Of a stretch of DNA of 51,822 nucleotides, positions 1-8,103 are shown piece after piece (within the stretch, counting starts at the first letter, position 1; every line of letters begins with the position of its first letter). The position numbers were made by a program, and so were the translations under genes. Under the pieces are notes generated by a model. It was given only the letters and a program-made list of their open reading frames with translations, had not been told where the DNA came from and ran no database searches. This DNA is from Deltaproteobacteria bacterium (GTDB taxonomy: Bacteria; Myxococcota_A; Polyangia; Polyangiales; Ga0077539): assembly GCA_016218725.1 (NCBI GenBank), contig JACRDB010000036.1, positions 1 to 51,822 on the forward strand. The letters run 5' to 3'.

Positions 1-416
1 ACGCGGACTAGAGAGGCACGTGCTGCGCCCGCGGGAGCACCCCTCGCGCGGAAACCCCCTCGCTGCTTGAGAACGCACGGACCGCACTCCTTGCAACCGC
101 GCGGAGGCGCGGTGACCGCCTTCCGTAGCCCGGGGTGAGCGACGCGACATCATGGACCCTGATTCTGGCGAACCCCGGCCTCCACCGCCCGACCCCAGCC
201 TCCACCGCCCAACCTCGGCCTCCACCGCCCAACCTCGGCCTCCACCGCCCGACCTCGGCCTCCACCGCCCGACCCCGGCCTCCACCGCCCGACCCCGGCC
301 TCCACCGCCCAAACCCAGGCGAAGTCCGAGCTCCGCGGCGCCTTGGAGGAACGGTCCCGACAAGACCGCAACGTGATGGCGCTTAACGCCTATGGGGCCG
401 GGAGGTGAGGTCGCCG
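1..416 (+). repeat. dispersed repeat element, copy 1 (variable-core family)
   Basis: Positions 1-148 recur at 51669-51816 with only two differences (positions 9 and 50), and positions 87-148 recur inverted at 51566-51627. After a variable core, a short tail at 387-416 (key bases CCTATGGGGCCGG then TGAGGTC) matches the tail of the inverted copy at 51393-51423. The element therefore has a conserved front of about 148 bp, a core that differs between copies, and a conserved tail of about 30 bp. A GTG at 135 opens a reading frame starting MSDATS and continuing LANPG, and the inverted copy has the same frame, but the rest is not conserved and here it stops at 386 just before the tail. I do not call it a gene. 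Confidence 0.8.
173..314 (+). repeat. 20-bp tandem repeat, about 6.5 units
   Basis: Units start at 181, 201, 221, 241, 261, 281 and 301. The consensus is TCCACCGCCC followed by GACC(C/T)CGGCC, with single-base variation at two or three positions. As 20 is not a multiple of three, any reading frame cycles through all three phases every 60 bp and stays open in each, giving Pro/His/Arg-rich pseudo-proteins on both strands. There are no spacers, so it is not a CRISPR array. It forms the variable core of the dispersed element. Confidence 0.95.
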
Positions 417-445
417 TGCGCGGGCTTATGTCGGTGGCCGATGTT

Positions 446-601
446 CAGAGAGAGGAAACCGCAAGGGGCGCAAGGGGCGCAAGAAGAAGGCGTCCTCAAG
501 GGCAGCCAGGACCTTCGAGTTGCAGTGATGACTTGCAAGAGAGCAGCCGCTCTTTGAGGACTCCTTCTTCCCCTTGTGCCCCTTGCGGTTTCTTCTCTCT
601 G
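446..601. repeat. long imperfect inverted repeat (MITE- or REP-like hairpin)
   Basis: The arm at 446-499 (beginning CAGAGAGAGGAAACCGCAAG) is the near-perfect reverse complement of the arm at 554-601 (ending CTTGCGGTTTCTTCTCTCTG), with a 54-nt centre. The left arm carries an extra duplication of the CGCAAGGGG unit. A transcript through it would fold into a hairpin of about 45 bp. No transposase frame lies inside. It sits in a gene-free stretch of about 350 bp between the dispersed repeat and the gene starting at 745; in the remaining 602-744 I see nothing further. Confidence 0.75.
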
Positions 602-744
602 ACATCCACCTTGGAGGGGCTGGCATAGACCCGTGGGCGTCTGAAGTGTGCCTGTCTGGAGGACCTCCCCCGCCCGGCCTTGGTGGGGTGCGGGTGTCGG
701 GCGCGGGTGGTACCCTTAGCCAGCACACAGGGCGGGTGCACGCC

Positions 745-1674
745 ATGGGCAGTCTCGGGTTTGAAGAACTGTCGGAGTTCGCCGCGTGGCGCGAGGTCGC
801 CGCGAGGGACCGGGCCGGGCGCCGGAGGGTGGCCGCGGGGTTGGCGGGCGCGCTCACCGCGGCGGGGCTCTTCGCGCTCCTGGCGGTGCTGCGGGGAGCG
901 GGCTTCTACGTCGCGGCGGCGGCGGCGAGCGCGGCGGTGAGCGCCGTGTTGGCAGGGCTCTGGTGGCGCGACCGGTCGCCGGGACGGCGCGCCTTGCGCG
1001 ACGCGTACGAGCGGCACCTGTACGCCGAGGCGGCGGTGGGGACCTTCCAGGCGGCGCTCGGCGCGTTCTCCGTGGCGCTGCGCGAGGCCCGCGCGAGGGA
1101 CGGCGCCCCGGGCGGGCGGGTCTGCGAGCACGAGGCGCTGGCGGAGGTGCTGCGTGCGGCGCAGTTCGACACGAGCGAGCCGGACCTCGCGGCGCTCCTC
1201 CTGCGTTTCGAGGAGTCCTTCCAGGCCGAGCTCGGGCGGCGTCACGCGGCGTGGACGGCAGGGCGCGATGACCTGGCAGCGCGGATCGAAGAGCTGGAGG
1301 CCGCGCGTGAGGGCGTCGCGGAGGACCTCCAGCGGGTGCTATCCCTGCGGGTGCAGCTCGGAGAGACCTACGCGTCGCTTCGGGCGCGGTGCGAGGCGAT
1401 CCCCGAGGCCGAGGCGCTGCTCTACGGCGCAGACACACCGGGGCCGGAGACCACCCTCAGGATCGGGAAGCTCCGGGCCATGGTGGACGAGGCCCAGGCC
1501 GCCGCCGCGAGGGGGCAGGTCACCGAGTCCCGGGTGGCGGGGGTGGTGCTTCGCGAGGAGACCCGCTGGTCTACGGTGGCGCCCGTCGGGGGGATCACCC
1601 GCGAGCTCCTGGCGCTGCTGGAGCCCGAGGCGCCCACGGAGGACGCCGACCCTGGAGAGCGGCGGGCGCGCTGA
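745..1674 (+). CDS. membrane-anchored coiled-coil protein, unknown function
   Basis: The 309-residue product is not recognised. The ATG at 745 begins with MGSLGFEELSEF; upstream in-frame codons lead into non-coding-looking sequence, so this start is preferred. Residues about 28-50 and 54-72 are two Ala/Leu-rich hydrophobic segments separated by a short turn, which suggests a hairpin of two membrane helices near the N-terminus. The remaining two thirds are charged and helical, with Glu/Arg/Ala heptad-like runs around residues 165-225 that look like a coiled coil. The C-terminus is acidic. It converges with the acyl-CoA ligase gene, with only 8 bases between the stops. A scaffold or sensor role would be guesswork. 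Confidence 0.7.
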   Translation: MGSLGFEELSEFAAWREVAARDRAGRRRVAAGLAGALTAAGLFALLAVLRGAGFYVAAAAASAAVSAVLAGLWWRDRSPGRRALRDAYERHLYAEAAVGTFQAALGAFSVALREARARDGAPGGRVCEHEALAEVLRAAQFDTSEPDLAALLLRFEESFQAELGRRHAAWTAGRDDLAARIEELEAAREGVAEDLQRVLSLRVQLGETYASLRARCEAIPEAEALLYGADTPGPETTLRIGKLRAMVDEAQAAAARGQVTESRVAGVVLREETRWSTVAPVGGITRELLALLEPEAPTEDADPGERRAR

Positions 1675-1682
1675 ACGGCGCT

Positions 1683-3500
1683 TCAGTCCCCGCCGGCGTC
1701 CTTGGCGTTTGTGTAGAGGTCGCTCAGCGTGCCCTCGTAGTGGGCCACGATGTTCTTGCGCTTCAGGCTCATCTTCGGGGTCATCATCCCGTTGTCGATG
1801 GTGAAGTCCTCGGCGATCAGGGCGAAGGCGCGCACCCGCTCGTACCCCTTGATCTCCTTGGTGAAGGCCGCCAGCTCCTCGCGGTAGCGCGCGACCACCT
1901 TGGGGTCCTTGAGCATCGCCGGGAGCGGGTCCGTGGCCACGCCCTTGTCCTGGGCGATCTTCTTCGCCGCCTCCAGGTCCGGCACCACCAGCGCCACGTT
2001 GAAGGGCCGGTTCTGCCCGTATACCATCACGTTGGACACCAGCGGCGACAGCTTGATCGCCTCTTCAATCGGCACCGGCACCACGTACTTGCCGTTCTCC
2101 AGCTTGTACTGCTCCTTGATGCGCCCGGTGATGTACAAATACCCCTCGTCGTCCACGTACCCGAGGTCCCCCGTGCGGAAGCCGCCGTCCGCGGTGAACA
2201 CCTTGGCGTTCTCCTCCGGGAGGTTGTGGTAGCCCTGCATCACGTTGTGGCCGTACACCACCACCTCGCCGTGCACCGGGTCCCCGCTGGCCTCCTTGTC
2301 GATGACAATCCGCGTGCCTGGGATTGCCCGCCCCACGGCGCCGATCTTGCGCCCCTTGGGGGAGTTGGCCGTCGCGATGGGAGACGTCTCCGTCAGGCCG
2401 TAGCCCTCGTACACCGTGACCCCGATGTTATCAATGAACTCCGCCACCTCGCGGGAGATCGCCGCGCCGCCGGAGAACGCATAGCGCAGGCGCCCGCCGA
2501 AGAAGGTCTCCCGCACCTTGGACAGCACCAGCTTGTCCAGGACCAGGTGCTTGAGCTCCAGGAAGGGCGAGTGCCGCCCCTGGCCCCGCAGGTCCCGCCG
2601 CGCCGCGGCGTTCTTGAGCGCGGCCTGGAGGAGCCCCCGGCGGCGCGGGGTCATCGCCTCCATCTTCTTGTGGAGCCCCGCGTAGAGCTTGTTGAACACC
2701 CTCGGCACCGCGAAGAGCACCGTGGGGCGGATCTCCTGCATGTTCGCCAGGAGCTTGTCCACCCCCTCGGCGATGGCCAGCGAGGCCCCCAGCGAGAACA
2801 GCGCGTGGAGCTCCACGGTCTGTCCGAAGGAGTGCGCCCACGGCAGGAACGACAGGGACCGGTCGCCCTCTCGGATGTCAATCTCCTCGTGGAGGGCGCT
2901 CACGTTGGCCGCCAGGTTGTTGTGCGACAGCTTCACCCCCTTGGGGTTGCCCGTGGTGCCCGACGTGTAGATCAGCCCCGCCAGGTCGCCCTTGTCCGCG
3001 CGGCGCAAAGGCGCCGGGGTCTCCGCCCCGCGGCGCAGGAGCGCCGCGTAGCTCCCGGGCTCCGAGTCCCCGGCCCCGAGGGTCACCACGTGCTGGAGCG
3101 CAGGGCACTCGGCCCGCAGCGCCTCGACGCGCTTCGCGATCTTCTCGTTGGCCGCGAAGAGCACCTTGGCGTCGCAGTCCTTGAGGATGTACGCCCACTC
3201 CTTGTCGTGCTGGGCCTCGTACATGGGCACGTAGGCCGCCCCGAGGGTGTACGCCGCGTACGCCGCCACGGCCCACTCGGAGCGGTTGTTGGCGATGATC
3301 GCGACCTTGTCCCCGACGGTCACCCCGAGGCCCACCAGGCCCCCGCGGAGGTTGTCCACCGCGTCCTTGAACTGCCCGTAGGTCATCCAGCGCCAGGCGC
3401 CGTCGCGCTTCTCGCCGAAGAGCTCCGTCCCCGGCGCGCGCCGGGTGGTCTCCGTGAACACGTCCACAAGGGTGTCGAACTTTGTCGCCATCGCAGCCAT
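1683..3500 (-). CDS. long-chain acyl-CoA ligase (AMP-forming, FadD15-like)
   Basis: The 605-residue ANL-superfamily enzyme should activate long-chain fatty acids to acyl-CoA through an acyl-adenylate. The P-loop motif YTSGTTGNPKG lies at residues 178-188, YEGYGLTETSP is in the middle, and the C-terminal domain carries the YITGRIKEQYKLENGKY hinge with the conserved Gly-Arg and downstream Lys. Length fits the bacterial FadD15 type. The first ATG (3500) has GGAGG six bases upstream, so it is preferred to the second Met at residue 4. No signal peptide is seen, so it is cytosolic or membrane-peripheral. It lies 59 bp downstream of the sppA-like gene on the same strand, probably co-transcribed. Confidence 0.93.
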   Translation of the reverse strand: MAAMATKFDTLVDVFTETTRRAPGTELFGEKRDGAWRWMTYGQFKDAVDNLRGGLVGLGVTVGDKVAIIANNRSEWAVAAYAAYTLGAAYVPMYEAQHDKEWAYILKDCDAKVLFAANEKIAKRVEALRAECPALQHVVTLGAGDSEPGSYAALLRRGAETPAPLRRADKGDLAGLIYTSGTTGNPKGVKLSHNNLAANVSALHEEIDIREGDRSLSFLPWAHSFGQTVELHALFSLGASLAIAEGVDKLLANMQEIRPTVLFAVPRVFNKLYAGLHKKMEAMTPRRRGLLQAALKNAAARRDLRGQGRHSPFLELKHLVLDKLVLSKVRETFFGGRLRYAFSGGAAISREVAEFIDNIGVTVYEGYGLTETSPIATANSPKGRKIGAVGRAIPGTRIVIDKEASGDPVHGEVVVYGHNVMQGYHNLPEENAKVFTADGGFRTGDLGYVDDEGYLYITGRIKEQYKLENGKYVVPVPIEEAIKLSPLVSNVMVYGQNRPFNVALVVPDLEAAKKIAQDKGVATDPLPAMLKDPKVVARYREELAAFTKEIKGYERVRAFALIAEDFTIDNGMMTPKMSLKRKNIVAHYEGTLSDLYTNAKDAGGD

Positions 3501-3559
3501 CCGTAGCCTCCAGCGTGGGGCGCCACCCTACAGGCTCCCCCAGCCCGACGCTACCCACA

Positions 3560-5248
3560 TCACCCCACGTCCGCGTCCTCGAAGGCAAAGAGCCTCTCGT
3601 GCGGGGAAGAGAGCGCCAGTTGCAGCGCGTCCAGCGCCCGCACCCCGCCGTGCTGCTCCGCCAGTGAAGACAAAACGGCCATCATGGCCGATGGAAGCTC
3701 TGCCGGGGGTGGTGTATTCCGAGGTGGGGAAATGAGCACCGGGTCGTCGTGGAAGCGTCCACCAGCGAGCTCGCGGGCGCGGGCGATGGCGGTGTCCAGG
3801 CCCCCGAGGGCGTCCACGAGGCCGACGTCCCGCGCGTCCGAGCCGGCCCACACGCGCCCCCGGGCGACGGGCTCGACGTCCTCCGGGGAGCGCTTGCGCC
3901 CGCGGGCGACGGTGGCCACGAAATCGTTGTAGAAGCCGTCGATTTCGCGCTCGACGGCGGCGCGGTCGCCCTCGTCCCAGCGGCGGTACGGGGACATGAG
4001 GTCCGCGCGGGCGCCGCGGCGCAGGGTCTCCTGGCCGACGCCCAGGAGCCCGAGGGTGCCCGAGGCCAGGAAGCGCATGGCGATCACACCGATGGAGCCC
4101 GTGACCGTGGTGGGCTGCGCCACGATGGCCCGGGTGGGGGCGGCGACGTAGTACCCGCCGGAGGCGGCCACGTCGGAGAAGTACGCCACCACGGGCTTCT
4201 CTTCCTGCACGCGCTCGACCTCGCGGGCGATCACGTCGCTGGCCAGGGCGCTGCCCCCGCGGGAGTCTACGTAGAGCACCACGGCGCCGATGCGGGGCAC
4301 CGCCCGGGCCACGCGCAGCGCCCCCACGATGCGCTCGGCGTCGGCCACGGACCCGAAGGCGTAGCGCGACTGCGGGACGATGGCCCCACGCACCTCGACC
4401 ACGCCCACCCGCTGGGCGGGGAGCACGGGCGAGAAGCGCAACGCGCGGCGCAGGCGAAGGTACACCGGCGCGGAGACGACCTTTGTCCCTTTGGGGCCGA
4501 GGTGCGAGGGCACCTGGTCTTCGTAGGCCAGGGCGTCCACCAGGCCGTCCCTCACGCCGTCCGAGGGGCGGTAGGGGCCGTTGTCCACCAGGCTCCGGGC
4601 GCGGTCCAGGTCCACCCGGCGCCCGTCGGAAATGGCTTGCAGGAACGCGCCCTGGAAGCGGTCGAGGAGCGCGTCGAGCTGCTGGCGGTTGGCTTCGGAG
4701 AAGCCGTCCCGGGAGAAGCTCTCCCCGGCGCTCTTGAACTCCTTGCGGGCGAGCACCTCGGCCTCGATGCCCCCGCGGGCCAGGAGGCCCTTGAGGAAGG
4801 TGCTCCCCGCGGCCACGCCCAGCGGGGCCAGGGACGCCTGCGGGGCGATGAGCACCGTGTCGCACGCCACCGCGAGGTGGTACTCCCGGGTGGAGGCCCC
4901 GAAGGGCAGGTACGCCACGGTCTTCTTGCCGGCCGCGCGCAGGGCGCCCACCACGTCCCTGACGCTCTGGGCGGTGGCCCAGCCACACGCCACGCCCCGG
5001 AGCTCGAAGAGCACGCCCGCCACGTGGTCGTCCTGGGCCACGGCCTCCGCCAGCATGCGCAGGCCCGCCACGGACACCTGCGGGCGCACCGCGCGGAGCC
5101 AGCGCTGCGCCGGAGGGCTGAGCTCCGTCAAGGGCCCTTCGAGCTTCACCCGGACCCAGCTCCCCTTTGGGACGAGGGTCCGGTGGCGCAGGTGCAGGAG
5201 CGGCAGGAGCGCGAGGCGCAGCGAGTTGGCGGCGAGCGGGAGCAGCAT
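3560..5248 (-). CDS. sppA: signal peptide peptidase SppA-like protein (67-kDa type)
   Basis: The 562-residue protein has the tandem-domain layout of E. coli SppA (protease IV), which degrades cleaved signal peptides at the inner membrane. The C-terminal domain has the serine signature ASGGYYVAAP with predicted nucleophile Ser363, followed by TGSIGVIA. The N-terminal domain aligns through REYHLAVACDTVLIAP (121-136) and FKSAGESFSRD (171-181). In E. coli the general-base Lys209 lies in the segment ASFANKIWLSP; the aligned residue here is Thr131, and the C-domain equivalent is Arg, not Lys. Either another lysine serves or the enzyme is inactive. The N-terminus has a modest hydrophobic stretch (residues 3-20) that could anchor it. 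The ATG is at 5248. Confidence 0.85.
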   Translation of the reverse strand: MLLPLAANSLRLALLPLLHLRHRTLVPKGSWVRVKLEGPLTELSPPAQRWLRAVRPQVSVAGLRMLAEAVAQDDHVAGVLFELRGVACGWATAQSVRDVVGALRAAGKKTVAYLPFGASTREYHLAVACDTVLIAPQASLAPLGVAAGSTFLKGLLARGGIEAEVLARKEFKSAGESFSRDGFSEANRQQLDALLDRFQGAFLQAISDGRRVDLDRARSLVDNGPYRPSDGVRDGLVDALAYEDQVPSHLGPKGTKVVSAPVYLRLRRALRFSPVLPAQRVGVVEVRGAIVPQSRYAFGSVADAERIVGALRVARAVPRIGAVVLYVDSRGGSALASDVIAREVERVQEEKPVVAYFSDVAASGGYYVAAPTRAIVAQPTTVTGSIGVIAMRFLASGTLGLLGVGQETLRRGARADLMSPYRRWDEGDRAAVEREIDGFYNDFVATVARGRKRSPEDVEPVARGRVWAGSDARDVGLVDALGGLDTAIARARELAGGRFHDDPVLISPPRNTPPPAELPSAMMAVLSSLAEQHGGVRALDALQLALSSPHERLFAFEDADVG

Positions 5249-5311
5249 CGCCGGGGGTCATACCACCGCTGGCCTTCGGCGCACGCCCGGAACGTGCTAT
5301 TCGCCCCGGCG

Positions 5312-6064
5312 GTGAGACCCCGATGGCTTGCTCTGGGCGCGCTCCTGGCGTGTCGTCCCCGCGCCCACAGCGACCGCAGCGACGGGCGCCTGCCCTCGCT
5401 GGCGGTCAAGCGCGCGCCGGAGGGCTCCCTACGGGTGGACGGCGCGCTCGACGAGGCCCCGTGGGCCACCGCGGGGCGCACGGGCCCATTGGTGCACCCG
5501 GGCACCGGTCGGGAAGAGCCCGCCTCCAGGGTGCAGGCCGAGGCCCGCCTCCTGTGGGACGCCACGGGGCTCTACCTGGGCATCCGGGTGCGGGACCCCT
5601 CGCCGGACCGGCCCTTCACGAACACCGCGCGGGACCCCCATGTGTGGGAGCGCTCGTCGGGGGTGGAGCTCATGCTCCAGCCCGGGGACCCGGGGGACAA
5701 CCGGGACTACTTCGAGCTCCAGGTGGACACCGCGGGGGCCGTCTGGAGCACGCGCTTCGAGGACTACAACCGCCCCATCTCCCGAGGCCCCGACGGGGCC
5801 ACGCGCTACGGCCACCAGGACTGGGACCCCGCGGTGAGCGTCGCTTCCAGGGCGGACCGCGAGGGCTACACCCTGGAGCTGCGCCTGCCCTGGAGCGCCC
5901 TCACGGGCGTGGGCGCCCAGGTCCCTCCCAGGAACGGAGACGCTTGGCGCGCCAACGTGTACACCTTCCGGGACGGGCAGCGGGACTCGCTGGCGTGGTC
6001 GCCGCTCCTGGGCCAGGGGAACTTCCACCGGGCCTCGCGTTGGGGGCGCCTGCGCTTCGAGTAA
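5312..6064 (+). CDS. lipoprotein with CBM9-like (DOMON-type) beta-sandwich
   Basis: A product of 250 residues from the GTG at 5312. The N-terminus MRPRWLALGALLAC is a short lipoprotein signal peptide with lipobox LLAC (Cys14). An earlier in-frame GTG at 5294 would give a 20-residue signal, but the positive n-region favours 5312. The rest resembles the carbohydrate-binding-module-9-like fold often found in secreted proteins: the opening VDGALDEAPWATA, then WDATGLYLGIRVRD, the central SGVELMLQPGD and DYFELQVDTAGAVW, and the late YTLELRLPWSAL. Such domains bind sugars or heme; neither ligand can be told here. It is divergent from sppA, with 63 bp between. Confidence 0.8.
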   Translation: MRPRWLALGALLACRPRAHSDRSDGRLPSLAVKRAPEGSLRVDGALDEAPWATAGRTGPLVHPGTGREEPASRVQAEARLLWDATGLYLGIRVRDPSPDRPFTNTARDPHVWERSSGVELMLQPGDPGDNRDYFELQVDTAGAVWSTRFEDYNRPISRGPDGATRYGHQDWDPAVSVASRADREGYTLELRLPWSALTGVGAQVPPRNGDAWRANVYTFRDGQRDSLAWSPLLGQGNFHRASRWGRLRFE

Positions 6065-6069
6065 CGAAA

Positions 6070-6088
6070 GGTATACATGGTGTATACC
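6070..6088. promoter_or_regulatory. near-perfect GTATAC palindrome upstream of the HD-domain gene
   Basis: The 19-bp sequence GGTATACATGGTGTATACC is an inverted repeat (GGTATAC / GTATACC) in otherwise GC-rich DNA, 30 bp before the ATG at 6118 and 5 bp after the preceding stop. It contains TATACC, which could serve as a -10 element. A related site is at 31571-31588 in the opposite sense. An operator or promoter is the likeliest reading; the regulator is not in this window. Confidence 0.45.
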
Positions 6089-6117
6089 CTGGCGTTCCGC
6101 CTGGCCATGGAGACGAA

Positions 6118-6714
6118 ATGGACCTGCCGCCGTACCACACGATCGAGGGCTTGATCGAGCTGATCGATGAGCCAAACCGGGCCGCCTGCAAGGGGTTCCT
6201 GGCGACGAACCTCGCGCTCATGGAGCGCACTCAGGGCTCCACGAACAACCATCAGGCGTGGCCTGGCGGGTACAAGGACCACGTCCAGGAGATCATGAAC
6301 ATCGCGCGGGTGCTGTACCGGACCTACGAGGCGCTGCGCCCCCTCCCGTTCTCCCTGTCCGACGCCCTGCTGGTGGTGTTCCTCCACGACGTCGAGAAGC
6401 TCTGGAAGTATGTAGAGGGGGACGACGGCGCCCTGCACCGGGTCCCCTCCATGCAGACCAAGGAGGGCGAGCACGCCTTCCGCGCCGAGAAATTCAGGGA
6501 GTACGGGTTCGTTCTGAGCGAGGAGCAGCGCAACGGCCTCAAGTACGCCGAGGGCGAGCTCCGGGACTACAGCAACCGCGAGCGTAGGATGGGCCCCCTG
6601 GCGGCGCTCTGCCACTGCGCCGACGTGACGAGCGCGCGGCTCTGGTTTGATCACCCGCTCGCGACCGCCGCCGACCCCTGGGAGGGCGCGCGACGCGTCC
6701 GCCGCGCCACCTGA
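6118..6714 (+). CDS. HD-domain phosphohydrolase-like protein
   Basis: A 198-residue cytosolic protein. The metal-binding pattern of the HD superfamily is visible: His55 in GGYKDHVQEIM, the His-Asp pair at 90-91 in VVFLHDVEKLWKY, and Asp169 in LCHCADVTSAR, with helical spacing typical of the family. HD enzymes hydrolyse phosphate esters of nucleotides or second messengers, but the substrate cannot be inferred. The ATG at 6118 is preceded by GGAG with a short spacer. A GTATAC palindrome sits upstream as a likely promoter or operator. It converges with the permease gene, 15 bp apart. Confidence 0.78.
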   Translation: MDLPPYHTIEGLIELIDEPNRAACKGFLATNLALMERTQGSTNNHQAWPGGYKDHVQEIMNIARVLYRTYEALRPLPFSLSDALLVVFLHDVEKLWKYVEGDDGALHRVPSMQTKEGEHAFRAEKFREYGFVLSEEQRNGLKYAEGELRDYSNRERRMGPLAALCHCADVTSARLWFDHPLATAADPWEGARRVRRAT

Positions 6715-6729
6715 TCCCCTTGCGCGGGC

Positions 6730-8100
6730 CTACGACGCGGAGCGCGCCCTGACGCGCTGCCAGAGCACCCTGGCGGGCACCCCGAGGGCCACCACGGCCA
6801 GGGCCAGCCAGGCCGAGGCCGTGGCCGCGGAGAAGGCCCCCACCAGCAGCGCCGAGGCGCCCACGAGGAACACCGCGGGGACCCAGGGGTAGCCCGGCAC
6901 CCGGAAGGGCCTCGGGAGCGAGGGCTCCCGGCGACGGAGGACATACACCGCCGCCACGCCCAGCATGTAGAACGGGAACATCCCCGCCACGAAGGCGTCG
7001 GTGAGCTCCTCGAAGGACCGGAAGGTCACGTACCCGATCCCGAGGAGCGCGCTCACCAGCACCGCCGTGGTGGGCACCCCGGTGCGCGGGGACACCCTCC
7101 CCAGGGCCTCCGGGAACTCCCCGTCGGCGCTCAGCGGGACAAAGACCCTCGGCCCCGTCATGAGCCCGTTCATGCACGCCCCTACGCACGAGACCAGCAC
7201 CAGCGCCGTCAGGAACGTGCGCCCGCCGGGGCCCAGCACCGCGCTCGCCAGGAGCGCCGCGGGCATGCGCTCGCCGCCCGTCGCGCGGCGCAGGCCCTCT
7301 ACGCCCAGCACCCTCGCGTAGCCCGCGTTGGCCAGGAGGTACACCGCGCAGATCGCCAGCGTGCCCAAGACCAGCGCCCTCGGGAGCGCGCGCGAGGGGT
7401 CCTTCACCTCGCCCCCGAGGCTGGAGAGGTCCGCCCAGCCGTCGTAGGCCCACATCACCGACACCAGGGCCCCGAAGCACCCGAGGGCCGTCACCTCCGT
7501 GGCGTACGGCACCGGAGGCGCCGGGGGCGGCACCACCACGCCCCCCTCGGGCAGCGCGAGGCAGAGCCCCGCCACGCCAAGGAACGCGACCCCGGCGTAC
7601 TTCGCGACGGTGAGCGCGGCCTGCTGCCGGGCCGACGCGCGCACCCCCACGAGGTTCGTCGCCGCGCACAGCGCGATGAAGCCCACGGAGAGCGCCGTGG
7701 CCACCCGCGGCGAGGCGGGCCGGCCGTAGAGCCCCAGCGCAGCCTCCGAGGCCAGCCGCGCGAAGCTCCCCACGGAGCTCGGGAGCAGCAGCACCAGGCG
7801 CGTCCACGCCAGCAGGAACGACCCGTAGGGCCCGTACGCCCGGCGCAGGTGCTCGTAGAGCCCGCCCGTCCGGGGCAAGGCCGCGGAGAGCTCCGCGAGG
7901 CTCAGGGCCCCCGCCAGGGCGATCACCCCGCCCAGCACCCAGAGCCCCAGCGCCGCCCGGAGCGAGCCCGAGAGCCTCACCACCCCCGCGGGCACCTTGA
8001 AGATCCCCGTCCCGATGGTGCCGTTGATCACCACCACCACCCCGAGGGCCACCCCGAGCTCGCGCCGCAGGGCGCCTTCATTGTTGGCTTGCGCGCCCAC
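6730..8100 (-). CDS. APC-superfamily amino acid permease
   Basis: A 456-residue integral membrane transporter. It opens with the APC signature region (ALGVVVVINGTIGTGIFKVP), where the unwound first helix GTIGTGIF binds the substrate backbone, followed by about eleven more hydrophobic segments, as expected for the 12-helix LeuT-like fold. The MWAYDGWADLSSLGGE segment in helix 6 and the PRALVLGTL that follows are typical of the L-type or basic/neutral amino-acid exchangers. The substrate is not predictable. The gene starts 3 bp after the stop of the 8104-8619 gene, so the two are almost certainly one transcript. Confidence 0.9.
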   Translation of the reverse strand: MGAQANNEGALRRELGVALGVVVVINGTIGTGIFKVPAGVVRLSGSLRAALGLWVLGGVIALAGALSLAELSAALPRTGGLYEHLRRAYGPYGSFLLAWTRLVLLLPSSVGSFARLASEAALGLYGRPASPRVATALSVGFIALCAATNLVGVRASARQQAALTVAKYAGVAFLGVAGLCLALPEGGVVVPPPAPPVPYATEVTALGCFGALVSVMWAYDGWADLSSLGGEVKDPSRALPRALVLGTLAICAVYLLANAGYARVLGVEGLRRATGGERMPAALLASAVLGPGGRTFLTALVLVSCVGACMNGLMTGPRVFVPLSADGEFPEALGRVSPRTGVPTTAVLVSALLGIGYVTFRSFEELTDAFVAGMFPFYMLGVAAVYVLRRREPSLPRPFRVPGYPWVPAVFLVGASALLVGAFSAATASAWLALAVVALGVPARVLWQRVRARSAS

Positions 8101-8103
8101 CGC

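Noticed and set aside
173..314. Tandem repeat as a CRISPR array
   Set aside because: Units are directly contiguous with no unique spacers and no cas genes are nearby.
8..386. Overlapping Pro/Arg-rich reading frames on both strands over the repeat core
   Set aside because: All phases are open only because the 20-bp repeat has no stop in any frame; only the shared MSDATS opening is of possible interest.
3528..5261. Alternative 577-codon frame over the sppA-like gene on the same strand
   Set aside because: The sppA frame has the conserved serine-protease signature and normal composition; the alternative is Arg/Pro/Gly-skewed shadow coding.
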